A stretch of 64,000 nt of DNA from Tropicimonas sp. IMCC34011 (GTDB lineage Bacteria > Pseudomonadota > Alphaproteobacteria > Rhodobacterales > Rhodobacteraceae), in NCBI RefSeq assembly GCF_003390865.1, contig NZ_QMEJ01000005.1, forward strand, positions 124,001 through 188,000, written 5' to 3'. Numbering within the stretch: the stretch's first letter is position 1; each line of letters starts with the position of its first letter. The notes beneath the pieces are model-generated. The model worked only from the letters and a program-made list of their open reading frames with translations. It was not told where the DNA came from and made no database searches. Position numbers and translations under genes: made by a program. Shown here one piece after another: positions 16,601 to 25,407 of the stretch.

Positions 16601-19600
16601 CAGGCGGTACCGTCACGTTCGTCAACGACATCTCGCATGACGATACCCAAGGCGGCGAGGTTGCCTTCTATCTCGTCGACAACACGTCGAGCGACGCCGA
16701 CAAATCCGTGCTGCAGAGCGACGTCACCGCCGGCACGATGAGCGTCGACGGCAACGTCCGCACGGCGCTCATGCAGGTCGAGGGCACCCTCGACATCGCC
16801 AGGCTCGACATCGCCGGCGGCACCATGGAAACCACGGGGTCCGGCTCGCTCGCCGAGCGGACGGACATCGACATCTCCGAGGGCGCGCGCTTCATCGCCG
16901 GAACCGAGGATACCGTCGGCGCCGTAACCAATACCGGCACCTATACCGTCACGGCCAAGCAAAGCGTCGTCTCCCTGACGAACGAGGGCCTCGCGCAGGT
17001 CGGAGCGACCCTGACGGCGCGCGAGGGCGGTGTGACGAACACGTCCGGCGCGACGCTGGACCAGCGGGCGAACATCACCTCCGAGGGCAACGTCACCAAT
17101 GACGGGACGCTGACGGTGACGGGCGTTCGCCGGATCGACACGACGGGCGAGACGTCCGGCCTGACCGGGAAGGGCGGGATCGAGCTCGCCGCGGAAGAGG
17201 ACGGGCTGATCGTCGACCAGTTGGGCGAGACGACGTTCTCCGGGGTGATCTCGGGCGAGGGCGTCTTCCAGAAGGAAGGCACCGGCACGCTGAACCTGGC
17301 CGGCGCGAGCATCCACACGGGCGGCACCTTCGTCGCCGAAGGCACGCTCGACACGACGGCGGGCGGCACGCTTGCGGATAGCGGTGCGATCTCGATCTCC
17401 GAGGGCGCGACCTTCGTCGCCGGCACCGCCGACACGGTGGGCAAGGTGACGAACTCCGGCACCTTTGATGTGAATGCGGCGCAGACCGTCGCCTCGCTCG
17501 GCAACGATGGCCTTGTCACGCTCGACGCGGTCCTGACCGCCGGCGCGGACGGTGTCTACAACGACGCCGAAGGCACCATCGAGCAGCGCGCGAACATCAT
17601 CTCCGAAGGGAGCGTCACCAATAACGGCACCCTCGAGGTGACGGGCGACCGGCTGATCAAGACGACGGGCGAGGCGTCCGGCTTCATGGGCCTCGAGACC
17701 GGCGTGGTGACGCTGGCGAAAGACGGCGACAGCCTGACGGTCGAGCAGCTGGGCAGCACCGCCTATGCCGGCACGATCGAGGGTCTGGGCTCGTTCACCA
17801 AGGACGGGACCGGCTGGCTGGACCTGACCGGGGCGAACAGCTTCGAGGGCGGCACGACGGTGGACGTGGGGACGCTGCGGACCGTCGATGGCGGCACCCT
17901 CTTCGACACCGGCGCGATCGACATCCGCGAGCAGGGGCGCTTCATCGCGGCCTCCGCGGACACGGTGGGCGTTGTGACGAACGCGGGCACCTACTCCGTC
18001 GCGGCGGCGCAGAACGTCCTGTCGCTGAAGAACGACGGCGCGGCCGAGATCTATGCCGAGCTGACGGCGCGCGAGGGCGGCGTGACGAACACGTCCGGCG
18101 CGACGATGGATCAGCGGGCGAACATCACCTCCGAGGGCGACGTCACCAACGACGGGACGCTGACGGTGACGGGCGTTCGCCGGATCGACACGACGGGCGA
18201 GACGTCCGGCCTGACCGGCAAGGGCGGGATCGAGCTTGCCGCGGAAGAGGACGGCCTGATCATCGACCAGCTTGGGCAAACGACCTTCTCCGGCGTGATC
18301 TCGGGCGAGGGCGTCTTCCAGAAGGAAGGCACCGGCACGCTGAACCTGGCCGGCGCGAGCACGCATACGGGCGGCACGCTGGTCGCCGAAGGCACGCTCG
18401 ACACGACGGCGGGCGGCACGCTTGCCGATGACGGGGCGATCTCGATCTACGACGGCGCGACCTTCGTCGCCGGCACCGCCGACACGGTAGGCAAGGTGAC
18501 GAACTCCGGCACGTATGATGTGAATGCGGCGCAGACCGTCGCCTCGCTCGGCAACGATGGCCTCGTCACGCTGGACGCGGTCCTGACCGCCGGCGCGGAC
18601 GGTGTCTACAACGACGCCGCAGGCACCATCGAGCAGCGCGCGAACATCATCTCCGAAGGGAGCGTCACCAATAACGGCACCCTCGAGGTGACGGGCGACC
18701 GGCTGATCAAGACGACGGGCGAGGCGTCCGGCTTCATGGGCCTCGAGACCGGCGTGGTGACGCTGGCGAAAGACGGCGACAGCCTGACGGTCGAGCAGCT
18801 GGGCAGCACCGCCTATGCCGGCACGATCGAGGGTCTGGGCTCGTTCACCAAGGACGGGACCGGCTGGCTGGACCTGACCGGGGCGAACAGCTTCGAGGGC
18901 GGCACGACGGTGGACGTGGGGACGCTGCGGACCGTCGATGGCGGTTCCCTCTTCGACACCGGCGCGATCGACATCCGCGAGCAGGGGCGCTTCATCGCGG
19001 CCTCCGCGGACACGGTGGGCGTTGTGACGAACGCGGGCACCTACTCCGTCGCGGCGGCGCAGAACGTCCTGTCGCTGAAGAATGACGGCGCGGCCGAGAT
19101 CTATGCCGAGCTGACGGCGCGCGAGGGCGGCGTGACGAACACGTCGGGCGCGACGCTGGATCAGCGGGCGAACATCACCTCCGAAGGCAACGTCACGAAT
19201 GACGGGACGCTGACGGTGACGGGCGTTCGCCGGATCGACACGACGGGCGAGACGTCCGGCCTGACCGGCAAGGGCGGGATCGAGCTTGCTGCGGAAGAGG
19301 ACGGCCTGATCGTCGACCAGCTTGGGCAGACGACCTTCTCCGGCGTGATCTCGGGCGAGGGCGTCTTCCAGAAGGAAGGCACCGGCACGCTGAACCTGGC
19401 CGGCGCGAGCACGCATACGGGCGGCACGCTGGTCGCCGAAGGCACGCTCGACACGACGGCGGGCGGCACGCTTGCGGATGATGGGGCGATCTCGATCTAC
19501 GACGGCGCGACCTTCGTCGCCGGCACCGCCGACACGGTGGGCAAGGTGACGAACTCCGGCACCTTTGATGTGAATGCGGCGCAGACCGTCGCCTCGCTCG

Positions 19601-21981
19601 GCAACGATGGCCTTGTCACGTTGGACGCGGTCCTGACCGCCGGCGCGGACGGTGTCTACAACGACGCCGAAGGCACCATCGAGCAGCGCGCGAACATCAT
19701 CTCCGAAGGAAGCGTCACCAATAACGGTACCCTTGAGGTGTCGGGCGACCGTCTGATCAAGACGACGGGTCTCGCTGGCCTCGACACGGGTGTCGTGACG
19801 CTGGCCGGGGACGAGGACAGCCTGACGCTCGAGCAAAGCCTCAATTCGGTCTATTCCGGCCGGATCACGGGTGACGGGACCTTCCGCCGCACCGGCGACG
19901 GCGTCCTCTTCTTCGACGGCGCGATGGGATCCGTCGACGTGGCGAACATCGTTTCCGTCGGCGGCGGGCTGAACTTCGCCGAAGGTGGGATCGTCTCCTC
20001 CACGACCAGGGTCTCCCTCGATAACGCGGTTCTGAGCATCCTCGAGGGCTCTCAGACCTTCGAGAGCCTGACGGGGAGCGGTATGGTGGCGCTCAACGGG
20101 TCCGACCTGACCCTCGGCAGCTCCGGCGACTTCGATGGCGACATCATGGGCGCCGGCACGCTGACGCTCAACGAGGGCTTCGACTTCGACGGTGTCATGA
20201 CCGGCGATACCCTGAAACTGGCGATGACCGACTTCACCCTCGAGAAGGGCAGTGCGGCCGCCTTCCGCCAGATGGACCTCGCCTCCGGCAAGACGACAAT
20301 CTTCGGACCGGCCAACTCGCAGACGCTCGGCGGCCTCTACATCGGAGAGATGCTGTCCGTCGCCGGCGGCTCCGAGCTCGCCCTGAACGGGGCTCTCGAT
20401 CAGGCGCTGCCGACGGTGCGTGCCGGCGGCCTCAGGGTCAGCGGTGCATCGGCACGTCTGACGGGGACCGGCGTCATCGACACGCCGATGGCGATCATCG
20501 AGAACGGCGGCATCGTGGCGCCCGGTTTCTCGCCAGGCACGCTGGTCTTCACGGGCGATCTGGACATGTCGAATGGCGGTATCGCCGACATGGAGATCAA
20601 CGGCCGCGAAGCTGGGACGGAGTACGACGTCATCTCGGTCGGCGGTCGCCTGATCCTCGGCGAGGACTCGGTCCTGCGCGTGGCCCTGGGAGACGGGTTC
20701 GAACCGGAGATGGGGGACAGCTTCCACATCCTGTGGTTCGATCCCGAATTGCGGACCGGCAGCTTCGGCAGCGTCGTCAACGAAACCGATGACCGCTTCA
20801 GCTACGTCAACTCCACCGGCGTCGTAGTCGCAATGGGCTCGCGCGATGACGAGGAAGAGGAAGGCATCCGCAAGACTCTGAAGCAGATCTCTGACGACGA
20901 GGACGAGGAAAACAAAGAGCTGTCCTCCATCGTGGACCAGCTCATCGTTCCCGGGACCACCGGTGAACCCGGAAGCGAGGAGGACATCCTCAACGCGGCC
21001 GGCGGCAACCTGATCCCGCTGCTTGCGGCGGCGGATCCGGAGGACCGTGTCGAGGTGCTCAGCCGCTTCACGCCCGAAGGGTATGGCGGTGCGTTCGAAT
21101 ACGCCCTGCGCTCGCTGGTCGTGAGCTCCGATCTCTTCGACGGCGTCTCCCTGACGGGGCCGAGGGGAACCTGGGGCACGGTCGATTACGACAGCCGTGA
21201 ACTCGGGTCCGACAGCTCGCTGACGATGTCCGACTACACCCAGACCTTCCACAGCATCGGCGGCCGGATCGGCTTCGCCACGGATGACGTGGTGCTCGGT
21301 TTCGGCATCCAGTCGGTGGACGGCAGCGTGAAGACCGATGCCGGATTGTCGGCGGATGGCGAGGGGATGCAGTTCATGGTCGGCGCGATGCTGCGCAACC
21401 AGCCGAGCGGGATCGCACCCTACATCACCCTTGAGACCGGATCGCACGAGTTCGAGGGCTCGCGGCTCGGCCTCACCTCGACGCTGGACTTCGACGATGT
21501 CGAAAGCTCGGCGACGCTGGCTCGCGTCGGGGCCCGCTTCTCGACGGAACTTGGCCAGGGCGCGCTCAACGTCGATGCCGCGGCCCTCTTCGGACGGGTG
21601 GACAAACTGTCCTTCTCGGAGAGCGGGGGCGCATTGCCTGATCGTCTCGAGGTCAACATCCCGTCGCAGACGGTGTCCGGTGTTGCGCTCGGTGTGGACT
21701 ACAGCCACGCGGTGACGGAGAAGCTGGCCCTGTCGGGCGGGATCGATGTCACCCATCTCTCGGGGCTGGAGGATTACATCGTCGAGGGCCGTTCCGGCGG
21801 CGAGGACGTGGTCTTCGAAGCCCGCGTGCCCGGCATGGACGCCACGCAAGGGGCGATCAGTCTCGGGGCGGACCTGCTTGCCACGGAGAATGTCCTGCTG
21901 AGCCTCAAGGGGTACGGCCAGGGCGTGCTCGGCGGCGAGTCAGCCTCCGGTGTCTCGGTCAGCCTGAAAGTCGACTTCTGA
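13678..21981 (+). CDS. Giant repeat autotransporter adhesin (type V secretion)
   Basis: A 2,767-residue surface protein. Residues 1-~41 are a signal peptide ending near AVSQS. Residues ~273-515 hold about four copies of a ~50-residue unit built on VGxxVxGxGVPxGTxV. Residues ~520-760 are glycine-rich with a buried alanine-rich helix at ~580-650. Passenger beta-helix repeats of the autotransporter-associated type (such as GTGTLNLAGAS and GTGWLDLTGANSFEGG) run from ~840 to ~2,150, including a 350-residue unit repeated 2.6 times. A short acidic linker (DDEEEEGIRKTLKQ) precedes a C-terminal autotransporter beta-barrel from ~2,490, ending in Phe (SLKVDF). The GTG start has GAGG six bases upstream. 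It is probably exported by Sec, displayed on the surface and used in adhesion or biofilm. Its ligand is unknown. Confidence 0.88.
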   Translation: MADRNIRTINQAGLPLGARLLITTLLASGALTIGTHEAVSQSLTRVVDGKVVSGQDAELRGNGASGYEVLSGSQTIDANGGTFTGYKTVGGAGSGGGAGLGGVFFVNSDATLKISNANFTGNQVVGGEGGGGGSVDVKNAALAIGDKTTNGTSNLVTGFTSNVRQTADGFVLEGVDYGDSDPLFDIIDGATFGADVSRDGAVTTVTDSIGSSDDNGFTFANGLNVNDFVKSAEITDSDSDSGVYATDERTEDGKTVATSFSVEKLDDLAKTGLTIGAEVVGSGVPAGTKITDIIRTDGKITSVKLSNEVELDAMDGFNVYTPPILTGSTYRQSGNTLTYAPGTVPATLEVGMRVTGKGVTDGNLTVTSINRETGQVTLSGALPSGVLSFNAIKPGSKVGSNVIFAPSSSTGLSVGDEVYGEGIPSGTTVTAVDGDRIVLSQPLTAEVDILRSRNISASGRTATIGSGVEGIEVGQVVEGEGVPQGTTVVSVNEATGEVTFSNDIGTAIDSLRFVSDSAFGGGMNGRGVTNLGESGKSGNSGRQAFFNEGDGGDGQAGTSGASATNGTGGVGGKGGDGSDGLATNPALVADAATAALNLASAIADAAAAGVPDPYPKPVAAAAKAAQAVTLGIEVSRVAVELTKWQLDAQKGLTGIGGDGGAGGDGGDGSDFFGGGSGGAGGAAGDAASNSLGDGTDGAAGNGGDGGFGGGGGSGGQPANSASKDASGEGGSGGFGAGKGSTVNAGGSTEGGQGGSGFGGAIFVRTGGTLILSGEMRFAGNTARGGSSADSSGGASGNGAGSDLFIMRGSDVSLSADAGKKIVFDGSIADDSEATYESAQYASGDGADLTINGEGTVVFNRANTYTGDTILRSGTLEAQDGVGVHENSRVVFDGAATSDLSELSVPVLMSSGTFTRWVGSASDQVLWQGSGGFAAKDATGLTVNLGQSSSGNQELVWGQNGFVPDGSSLVLGSVTAGGTVTFVNDISHDDTQGGEVAFYLVDNTSSDADKSVLQSDVTAGTMSVDGNVRTALMQVEGTLDIARLDIAGGTMETTGSGSLAERTDIDISEGARFIAGTEDTVGAVTNTGTYTVTAKQSVVSLTNEGLAQVGATLTAREGGVTNTSGATLDQRANITSEGNVTNDGTLTVTGVRRIDTTGETSGLTGKGGIELAAEEDGLIVDQLGETTFSGVISGEGVFQKEGTGTLNLAGASIHTGGTFVAEGTLDTTAGGTLADSGAISISEGATFVAGTADTVGKVTNSGTFDVNAAQTVASLGNDGLVTLDAVLTAGADGVYNDAEGTIEQRANIISEGSVTNNGTLEVTGDRLIKTTGEASGFMGLETGVVTLAKDGDSLTVEQLGSTAYAGTIEGLGSFTKDGTGWLDLTGANSFEGGTTVDVGTLRTVDGGTLFDTGAIDIREQGRFIAASADTVGVVTNAGTYSVAAAQNVLSLKNDGAAEIYAELTAREGGVTNTSGATMDQRANITSEGDVTNDGTLTVTGVRRIDTTGETSGLTGKGGIELAAEEDGLIIDQLGQTTFSGVISGEGVFQKEGTGTLNLAGASTHTGGTLVAEGTLDTTAGGTLADDGAISIYDGATFVAGTADTVGKVTNSGTYDVNAAQTVASLGNDGLVTLDAVLTAGADGVYNDAAGTIEQRANIISEGSVTNNGTLEVTGDRLIKTTGEASGFMGLETGVVTLAKDGDSLTVEQLGSTAYAGTIEGLGSFTKDGTGWLDLTGANSFEGGTTVDVGTLRTVDGGSLFDTGAIDIREQGRFIAASADTVGVVTNAGTYSVAAAQNVLSLKNDGAAEIYAELTAREGGVTNTSGATLDQRANITSEGNVTNDGTLTVTGVRRIDTTGETSGLTGKGGIELAAEEDGLIVDQLGQTTFSGVISGEGVFQKEGTGTLNLAGASTHTGGTLVAEGTLDTTAGGTLADDGAISIYDGATFVAGTADTVGKVTNSGTFDVNAAQTVASLGNDGLVTLDAVLTAGADGVYNDAEGTIEQRANIISEGSVTNNGTLEVSGDRLIKTTGLAGLDTGVVTLAGDEDSLTLEQSLNSVYSGRITGDGTFRRTGDGVLFFDGAMGSVDVANIVSVGGGLNFAEGGIVSSTTRVSLDNAVLSILEGSQTFESLTGSGMVALNGSDLTLGSSGDFDGDIMGAGTLTLNEGFDFDGVMTGDTLKLAMTDFTLEKGSAAAFRQMDLASGKTTIFGPANSQTLGGLYIGEMLSVAGGSELALNGALDQALPTVRAGGLRVSGASARLTGTGVIDTPMAIIENGGIVAPGFSPGTLVFTGDLDMSNGGIADMEINGREAGTEYDVISVGGRLILGEDSVLRVALGDGFEPEMGDSFHILWFDPELRTGSFGSVVNETDDRFSYVNSTGVVVAMGSRDDEEEEGIRKTLKQISDDEDEENKELSSIVDQLIVPGTTGEPGSEEDILNAAGGNLIPLLAAADPEDRVEVLSRFTPEGYGGAFEYALRSLVVSSDLFDGVSLTGPRGTWGTVDYDSRELGSDSSLTMSDYTQTFHSIGGRIGFATDDVVLGFGIQSVDGSVKTDAGLSADGEGMQFMVGAMLRNQPSGIAPYITLETGSHEFEGSRLGLTSTLDFDDVESSATLARVGARFSTELGQGALNVDAAALFGRVDKLSFSESGGALPDRLEVNIPSQTVSGVALGVDYSHAVTEKLALSGGIDVTHLSGLEDYIVEGRSGGEDVVFEARVPGMDATQGAISLGADLLATENVLLSLKGYGQGVLGGESASGVSVSLKVDF
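17011..19770 (+). repeat. 1,050-bp tandem repeat, 2.6 near-identical copies
   Basis: Copies begin at 17011, 18061 and 19111; the third stops matching near 19770. Each full copy encodes 350 residues made of two ~175-residue subunits, each with its own passenger beta-strand repeat (one with GVFQKEGTGTLNLAG, one with GSFTKDGTGWLDLTG). Aligned by eye, long stretches differ at only one or a few bases per 60, including synonymous positions. That points to recent duplication or gene conversion. The period is a multiple of three, so gain or loss of a unit would keep the reading frame. Confidence 0.92.
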
Positions 21982-22013
21982 GACAGGCGACGCGGAAGAA
22001 AGAGTGGTGAGGT

Positions 22014-23225
22014 ATGGCGACTGACTGGATGCGGCGCGCTGGTGTCCTGGCCGGTGTCGGTGCACTGATCGCCCTGGGCGTCACCCTCTATAACACGAAC
22101 CAGGGGCTGCGCGTTCGCGCGGCCCTTGGTCAGCAGGACGCCCGTTTCTCGCTGGCCCTGGCCGAGTACGAGGACGGCAGGCTCTCGGACGCCTTCGAGA
22201 CGTTCGAGCCGCTCCTCCTGGCGGAGTATCCCCCGGCCATCCTCTTCATGTGCGATATTCTGAACAGCAGGGAGGGGGCCGAGATGGACGAGACGTGCAC
22301 GGATCCCGGCGAGACACCGGGCATCAAGCGGCTTGAGCAGCTCGGCGAGCTGGCCCTCGTCGCCCGCGAGTGGCAGACCTTCGAGCGCACAGTCCAGCGC
22401 CGGCTGGAGGCGGGGGACGTCAGCGCGCATTTCGACTACGCCCGGTACGAGGCCCTGTCCCAGCCGACGGCGCCGCCGGTGGACGCGATCGCCGCACACC
22501 TCTCCCGGTCCGCCGAGGAGGGCGATCCGCGGGGTCAGTACCTCATGGCGATCTACCGGTTGAGGGACATCGCCGAGGGCGCCGCGGACGGGCCCATCGT
22601 CCAGAGCTTCGCCGGCCAGCTGGCGAAATTTCCGCCACTCACCGACGCCGAGGCCTATTTCGAGCTCTCGAAACTCATGCAATCGGGCCTTATCACCAGC
22701 GAGCTCGACTATCCCGAAGTGCTCCGCCGGGCAGACGAGGCAGGCAATCCCTATGCCGCCGGGCATATGGCGCAGTATCTCATGGCCAACCCGGAGATCA
22801 CCGAGGTCGGCGGGCAGGGCGCTGCGGAGTGGATCGCGAAAGCGGCCCGGAACGGCGATCCGGTGGCCCAGTACAACCATGCCCTCGCCCTGCTGGACGG
22901 CGGCACGTCCGGTGCCGGAGACACGGACGAAGCGGAACGCCTTCTGAGCGCGTCCGCCGCGGCTGGGTTCGCCCCCTCCCATACACGCCTCGGCGCCCTC
23001 TACTGGCAGGAGCCGGAGCGGGGCGGGGACACCGCCGAAGCCGGCCGCAGGACGGCGCTCGACCATTGGCAGCAGGCCGCCGACAAGGGCGATGCCAATG
23101 CGCTATTCAACCTCGGTCAGGTCGCGTTGGCTCAGGGGCGGACGGATGAGGCGGTCCGCTACCTGGAGCGAAGCGCCGAGCGTGGGAACGCGGCCGCCCG
23201 GGACGCCCTGACGAAGCTGCGCTAG
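22014..23225 (+). CDS. Sel1-repeat membrane-anchored protein
   Basis: A 403-residue protein with an uncleaved-looking N-terminal membrane segment (MRRAGVLAGVGALIALGVTL) and then alpha-helical Sel1/TPR-like repeats. Clear units are AAEWIAKAARNGDPVAQYNHALALL, seen in part as WIAKAARNGDPVAQYNHALA, and HWQQAADKGDANALFNLGQ, ending with YLERSAERGNAAARDALTKL. Such repeats bind other proteins, often in envelope assembly or surface signalling. It lies 32 bp after the adhesin and 14 bp before the O-acyltransferase, all on the same strand, so it may help assemble or modify the adhesin or a surface glycan. No enzymatic motif is visible and the specific partner is unknown. Confidence 0.75.
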   Translation: MATDWMRRAGVLAGVGALIALGVTLYNTNQGLRVRAALGQQDARFSLALAEYEDGRLSDAFETFEPLLLAEYPPAILFMCDILNSREGAEMDETCTDPGETPGIKRLEQLGELALVAREWQTFERTVQRRLEAGDVSAHFDYARYEALSQPTAPPVDAIAAHLSRSAEEGDPRGQYLMAIYRLRDIAEGAADGPIVQSFAGQLAKFPPLTDAEAYFELSKLMQSGLITSELDYPEVLRRADEAGNPYAAGHMAQYLMANPEITEVGGQGAAEWIAKAARNGDPVAQYNHALALLDGGTSGAGDTDEAERLLSASAAAGFAPSHTRLGALYWQEPERGGDTAEAGRRTALDHWQQAADKGDANALFNLGQVALAQGRTDEAVRYLERSAERGNAAARDALTKLR

Positions 23226-23239
23226 AAGGCCCCGCCCCG

Positions 23240-25255
23240 GTGAGCCGCCTGCCGTCCATCGATACCTTCCGGGGCATCGGCGTGAGCCTCGTTCTGTGGA
23301 CGCATGCCGGCCTGCCGGGGGCGCCGGGGGCCTTCGTCGGCATCGATGCCTTCTTCATGATCAGCGGGTTCCTCGTCACGACATCGTTCCTGCGGCTCTT
23401 CGATCGCCTGCGTGTCGGCGAGGGCGATGCGTCCTCCTTCACGCTCTACCGCACGGCGTCCGTCCGGTTCCTTGAGGCGCGGGTGCGGCGCATCCTGCTG
23501 CCGCTCTTCGCCGCGATCTTCCTGACGCTGGCGGCGGGCTGGGTCCTTCTGCTGCCCGGCGATCTCTACGAGCTGGCGGATGCGGCGCTGATGTCCGTCC
23601 TGCTGTCCGGCAACCTCCATGCCGCGTCCACCGGCGACTATTTCGACATGATCGTCCAGGCGGAGCCGCTGCTGCACACCTGGAGCCTCGCCCTCGAGGA
23701 GCAGTTCTACCTGCTCTCCCTCGTGATCATGGCTGCCTGGGCACTGCTGCCCCGGACATGGGGGTTCTGGGCGCTGGTTCTGGGGGGAGGGCTCTTCTCC
23801 CTCGCCCTCGCGCAGATCTACTCCACCGATCCGGACCTGAAGGGGGCGAGCTACTACCTCTTCTCCACCCGCGTCTGGGAGTTCCTCATGGGGGTGGCGC
23901 TGGCGCCGCTGGTCAGGGGCGGCATCTTCGAAGGACGGCTCGGGCGGTGGCTGACCTGCGATATCGCGTTCGCCCTTGGCTGGGTGCTCGTCTTCGGCTC
24001 CATCGCCATCCTGACGCCGGACGCGCCCTCGCCGGGCCTCGTGTCGCTGCCCGCGCTCATCGGAATGGGCCTGATCATCATCGGGCAGCCGCGGAGCCGC
24101 TTTCTGGCGGAGCGGATCCATCTCCGCCCGATCACCTATGCCGGCCGCAACCTCTACGGCATCTATCTCTTCCACTTCCCGGTCGTCGTCTATCTCGCCT
24201 ATGTCGATCCACCCCTCGGAGCGTGGATGCCGGTGGTGTCGTTCGTGGCGTCCTACGCGGTCGCCCTGGCTCTCGGGGCCCTGATCGAGTTGCCGTTCGA
24301 GCGGTGGCGGTCGCCGCGCTTCCGCATCATCGTCGGCCTCGATCTTCTGCTGCTCGCGGGGATCTTCGGGCTCGCCACTCTCATCTGGCAGTCGGGCGGC
24401 GCGCCGGAGCGGATGCCGGAGGCGGCACAGCGCGCCTATCTCGGCAAGTATCTCGTCAATCCCGAACGCGGCCGCTGCATGGAGGGCGAGCTGACCGCGG
24501 AGGGCTATTCGTGCAGCTATGGAGCGCCGTCGGAGCGGAAGGTCGTCCTGATCGGCGATTCCCATTCTGACATGCTGGCCAACCAGCTGGGGCGCGCCCT
24601 CGAGGAGCGCGGTCTCCAGACCCTGCATTTCTGGTCCTACGCCTGTCCCGCGATCGGCGCGAGGCTCTACGATCTCGACGTGTTCGGGGACGACTGCACG
24701 CGGCTCAGCTTCGAGGCGCACGATCGTCTTTCGGCGATGCAGGGGGTCGAAGCCGTGATCTATGCCGCGCTCTGGCCCTCGTACCTCGGATACAGCGAGG
24801 ACGACGTGCCGCAGGAGATCGCCAGCGGCCGGGCCGGGGGGCCGGGCGCGGCGAACCTTCGCACCTATCGCGAGGCGTTCCAGCGTCAGTTCCTCGATAC
24901 CGTGAGGGGGCTGACGGCGCGGGGCATCGAGGTCTACATCGTGGCGCCCGTGCCGATCCTCGAGAGAAGCCCGGCTGACGAGGAGGCCCTGAACGCGTGG
25001 TACAGACCGAGGTCCTGGACGACGCCGCTGAACGAGGCGCTCGGCCGGGATGCCTACGAGGCGCAGGGCGAAGTCTTCCAGGCGGTAATCGCGCCGCTGA
25101 GGGACGTGGACGGCGTCTACGTGCTCGATCCGGGCGACGTCCTCTGCCCGGACGAGACGTGCCGTCAAATCGAGGATGGCACGCCGCTTTACTACGATGA
25201 GACCCACCTCAACGAGCGCGGCGCCGAAGCGGTCGTCCGCCACTGGTTTCCCTGA
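23240..25255 (+). CDS. Acyltransferase-3 / SGNH O-acetyltransferase (OafA type)
   Basis: A 671-residue inner-membrane protein. The first ~390 residues are an acyltransferase-3 domain with about ten membrane spans: RLPSIDTFRGIGVSLVLWTH at the start, FVGIDAFFMISGFLV, and HTWSLALEEQFYLL. The C-terminal ~230 residues are a periplasmic SGNH hydrolase-like domain with VVLIGDSHSDM (catalytic Ser) and DETHLNERGAEAV (Asp and His). Proteins of this design move acetyl groups across the membrane and place them on O-antigen, exopolysaccharide or peptidoglycan. The start is GTG 23240; its ribosome-binding site is weak. Its position suggests modification of a cell-surface glycan made elsewhere. The acceptor cannot be read from sequence. 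Confidence 0.88.
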   Translation: MSRLPSIDTFRGIGVSLVLWTHAGLPGAPGAFVGIDAFFMISGFLVTTSFLRLFDRLRVGEGDASSFTLYRTASVRFLEARVRRILLPLFAAIFLTLAAGWVLLLPGDLYELADAALMSVLLSGNLHAASTGDYFDMIVQAEPLLHTWSLALEEQFYLLSLVIMAAWALLPRTWGFWALVLGGGLFSLALAQIYSTDPDLKGASYYLFSTRVWEFLMGVALAPLVRGGIFEGRLGRWLTCDIAFALGWVLVFGSIAILTPDAPSPGLVSLPALIGMGLIIIGQPRSRFLAERIHLRPITYAGRNLYGIYLFHFPVVVYLAYVDPPLGAWMPVVSFVASYAVALALGALIELPFERWRSPRFRIIVGLDLLLLAGIFGLATLIWQSGGAPERMPEAAQRAYLGKYLVNPERGRCMEGELTAEGYSCSYGAPSERKVVLIGDSHSDMLANQLGRALEERGLQTLHFWSYACPAIGARLYDLDVFGDDCTRLSFEAHDRLSAMQGVEAVIYAALWPSYLGYSEDDVPQEIASGRAGGPGAANLRTYREAFQRQFLDTVRGLTARGIEVYIVAPVPILERSPADEEALNAWYRPRSWTTPLNEALGRDAYEAQGEVFQAVIAPLRDVDGVYVLDPGDVLCPDETCRQIEDGTPLYYDETHLNERGAEAVVRHWFP

Positions 25256-25407
25256 CGGCGCCTGCGCCTGCGAGGTGCTATACGCCCGGGGCTCGGGCCT
25301 CTGAGACATCGGCCGGGCCTTGATTTGCGGGCTCTGATGTCTGAAATGACGGCATTCGTGGCTATCGAGCTACGAGAACCAGCTTTGCCCCACCAGTCGG
25401 ACGATCA

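Noticed and set aside
17011-19770. CRISPR array or mobile element as cause of the repeat
   Set aside because: The unit is 1,050 bp, in frame and inside one coding sequence, with no spacers, terminal inverted repeats or transposase.
13549-21849. An uninterrupted antisense frame of about 2,766 codons opposite the adhesin
   Set aside because: It is codon-aligned with the adhesin, so its stops would need TTA, CTA or TCA codons in the sense strand, which this GC-rich gene avoids. Its translation is low-complexity Arg/Gly/Ala/Asp sequence mirroring the sense repeats. The sense frame has a signal peptide, passenger repeats and a beta-barrel.
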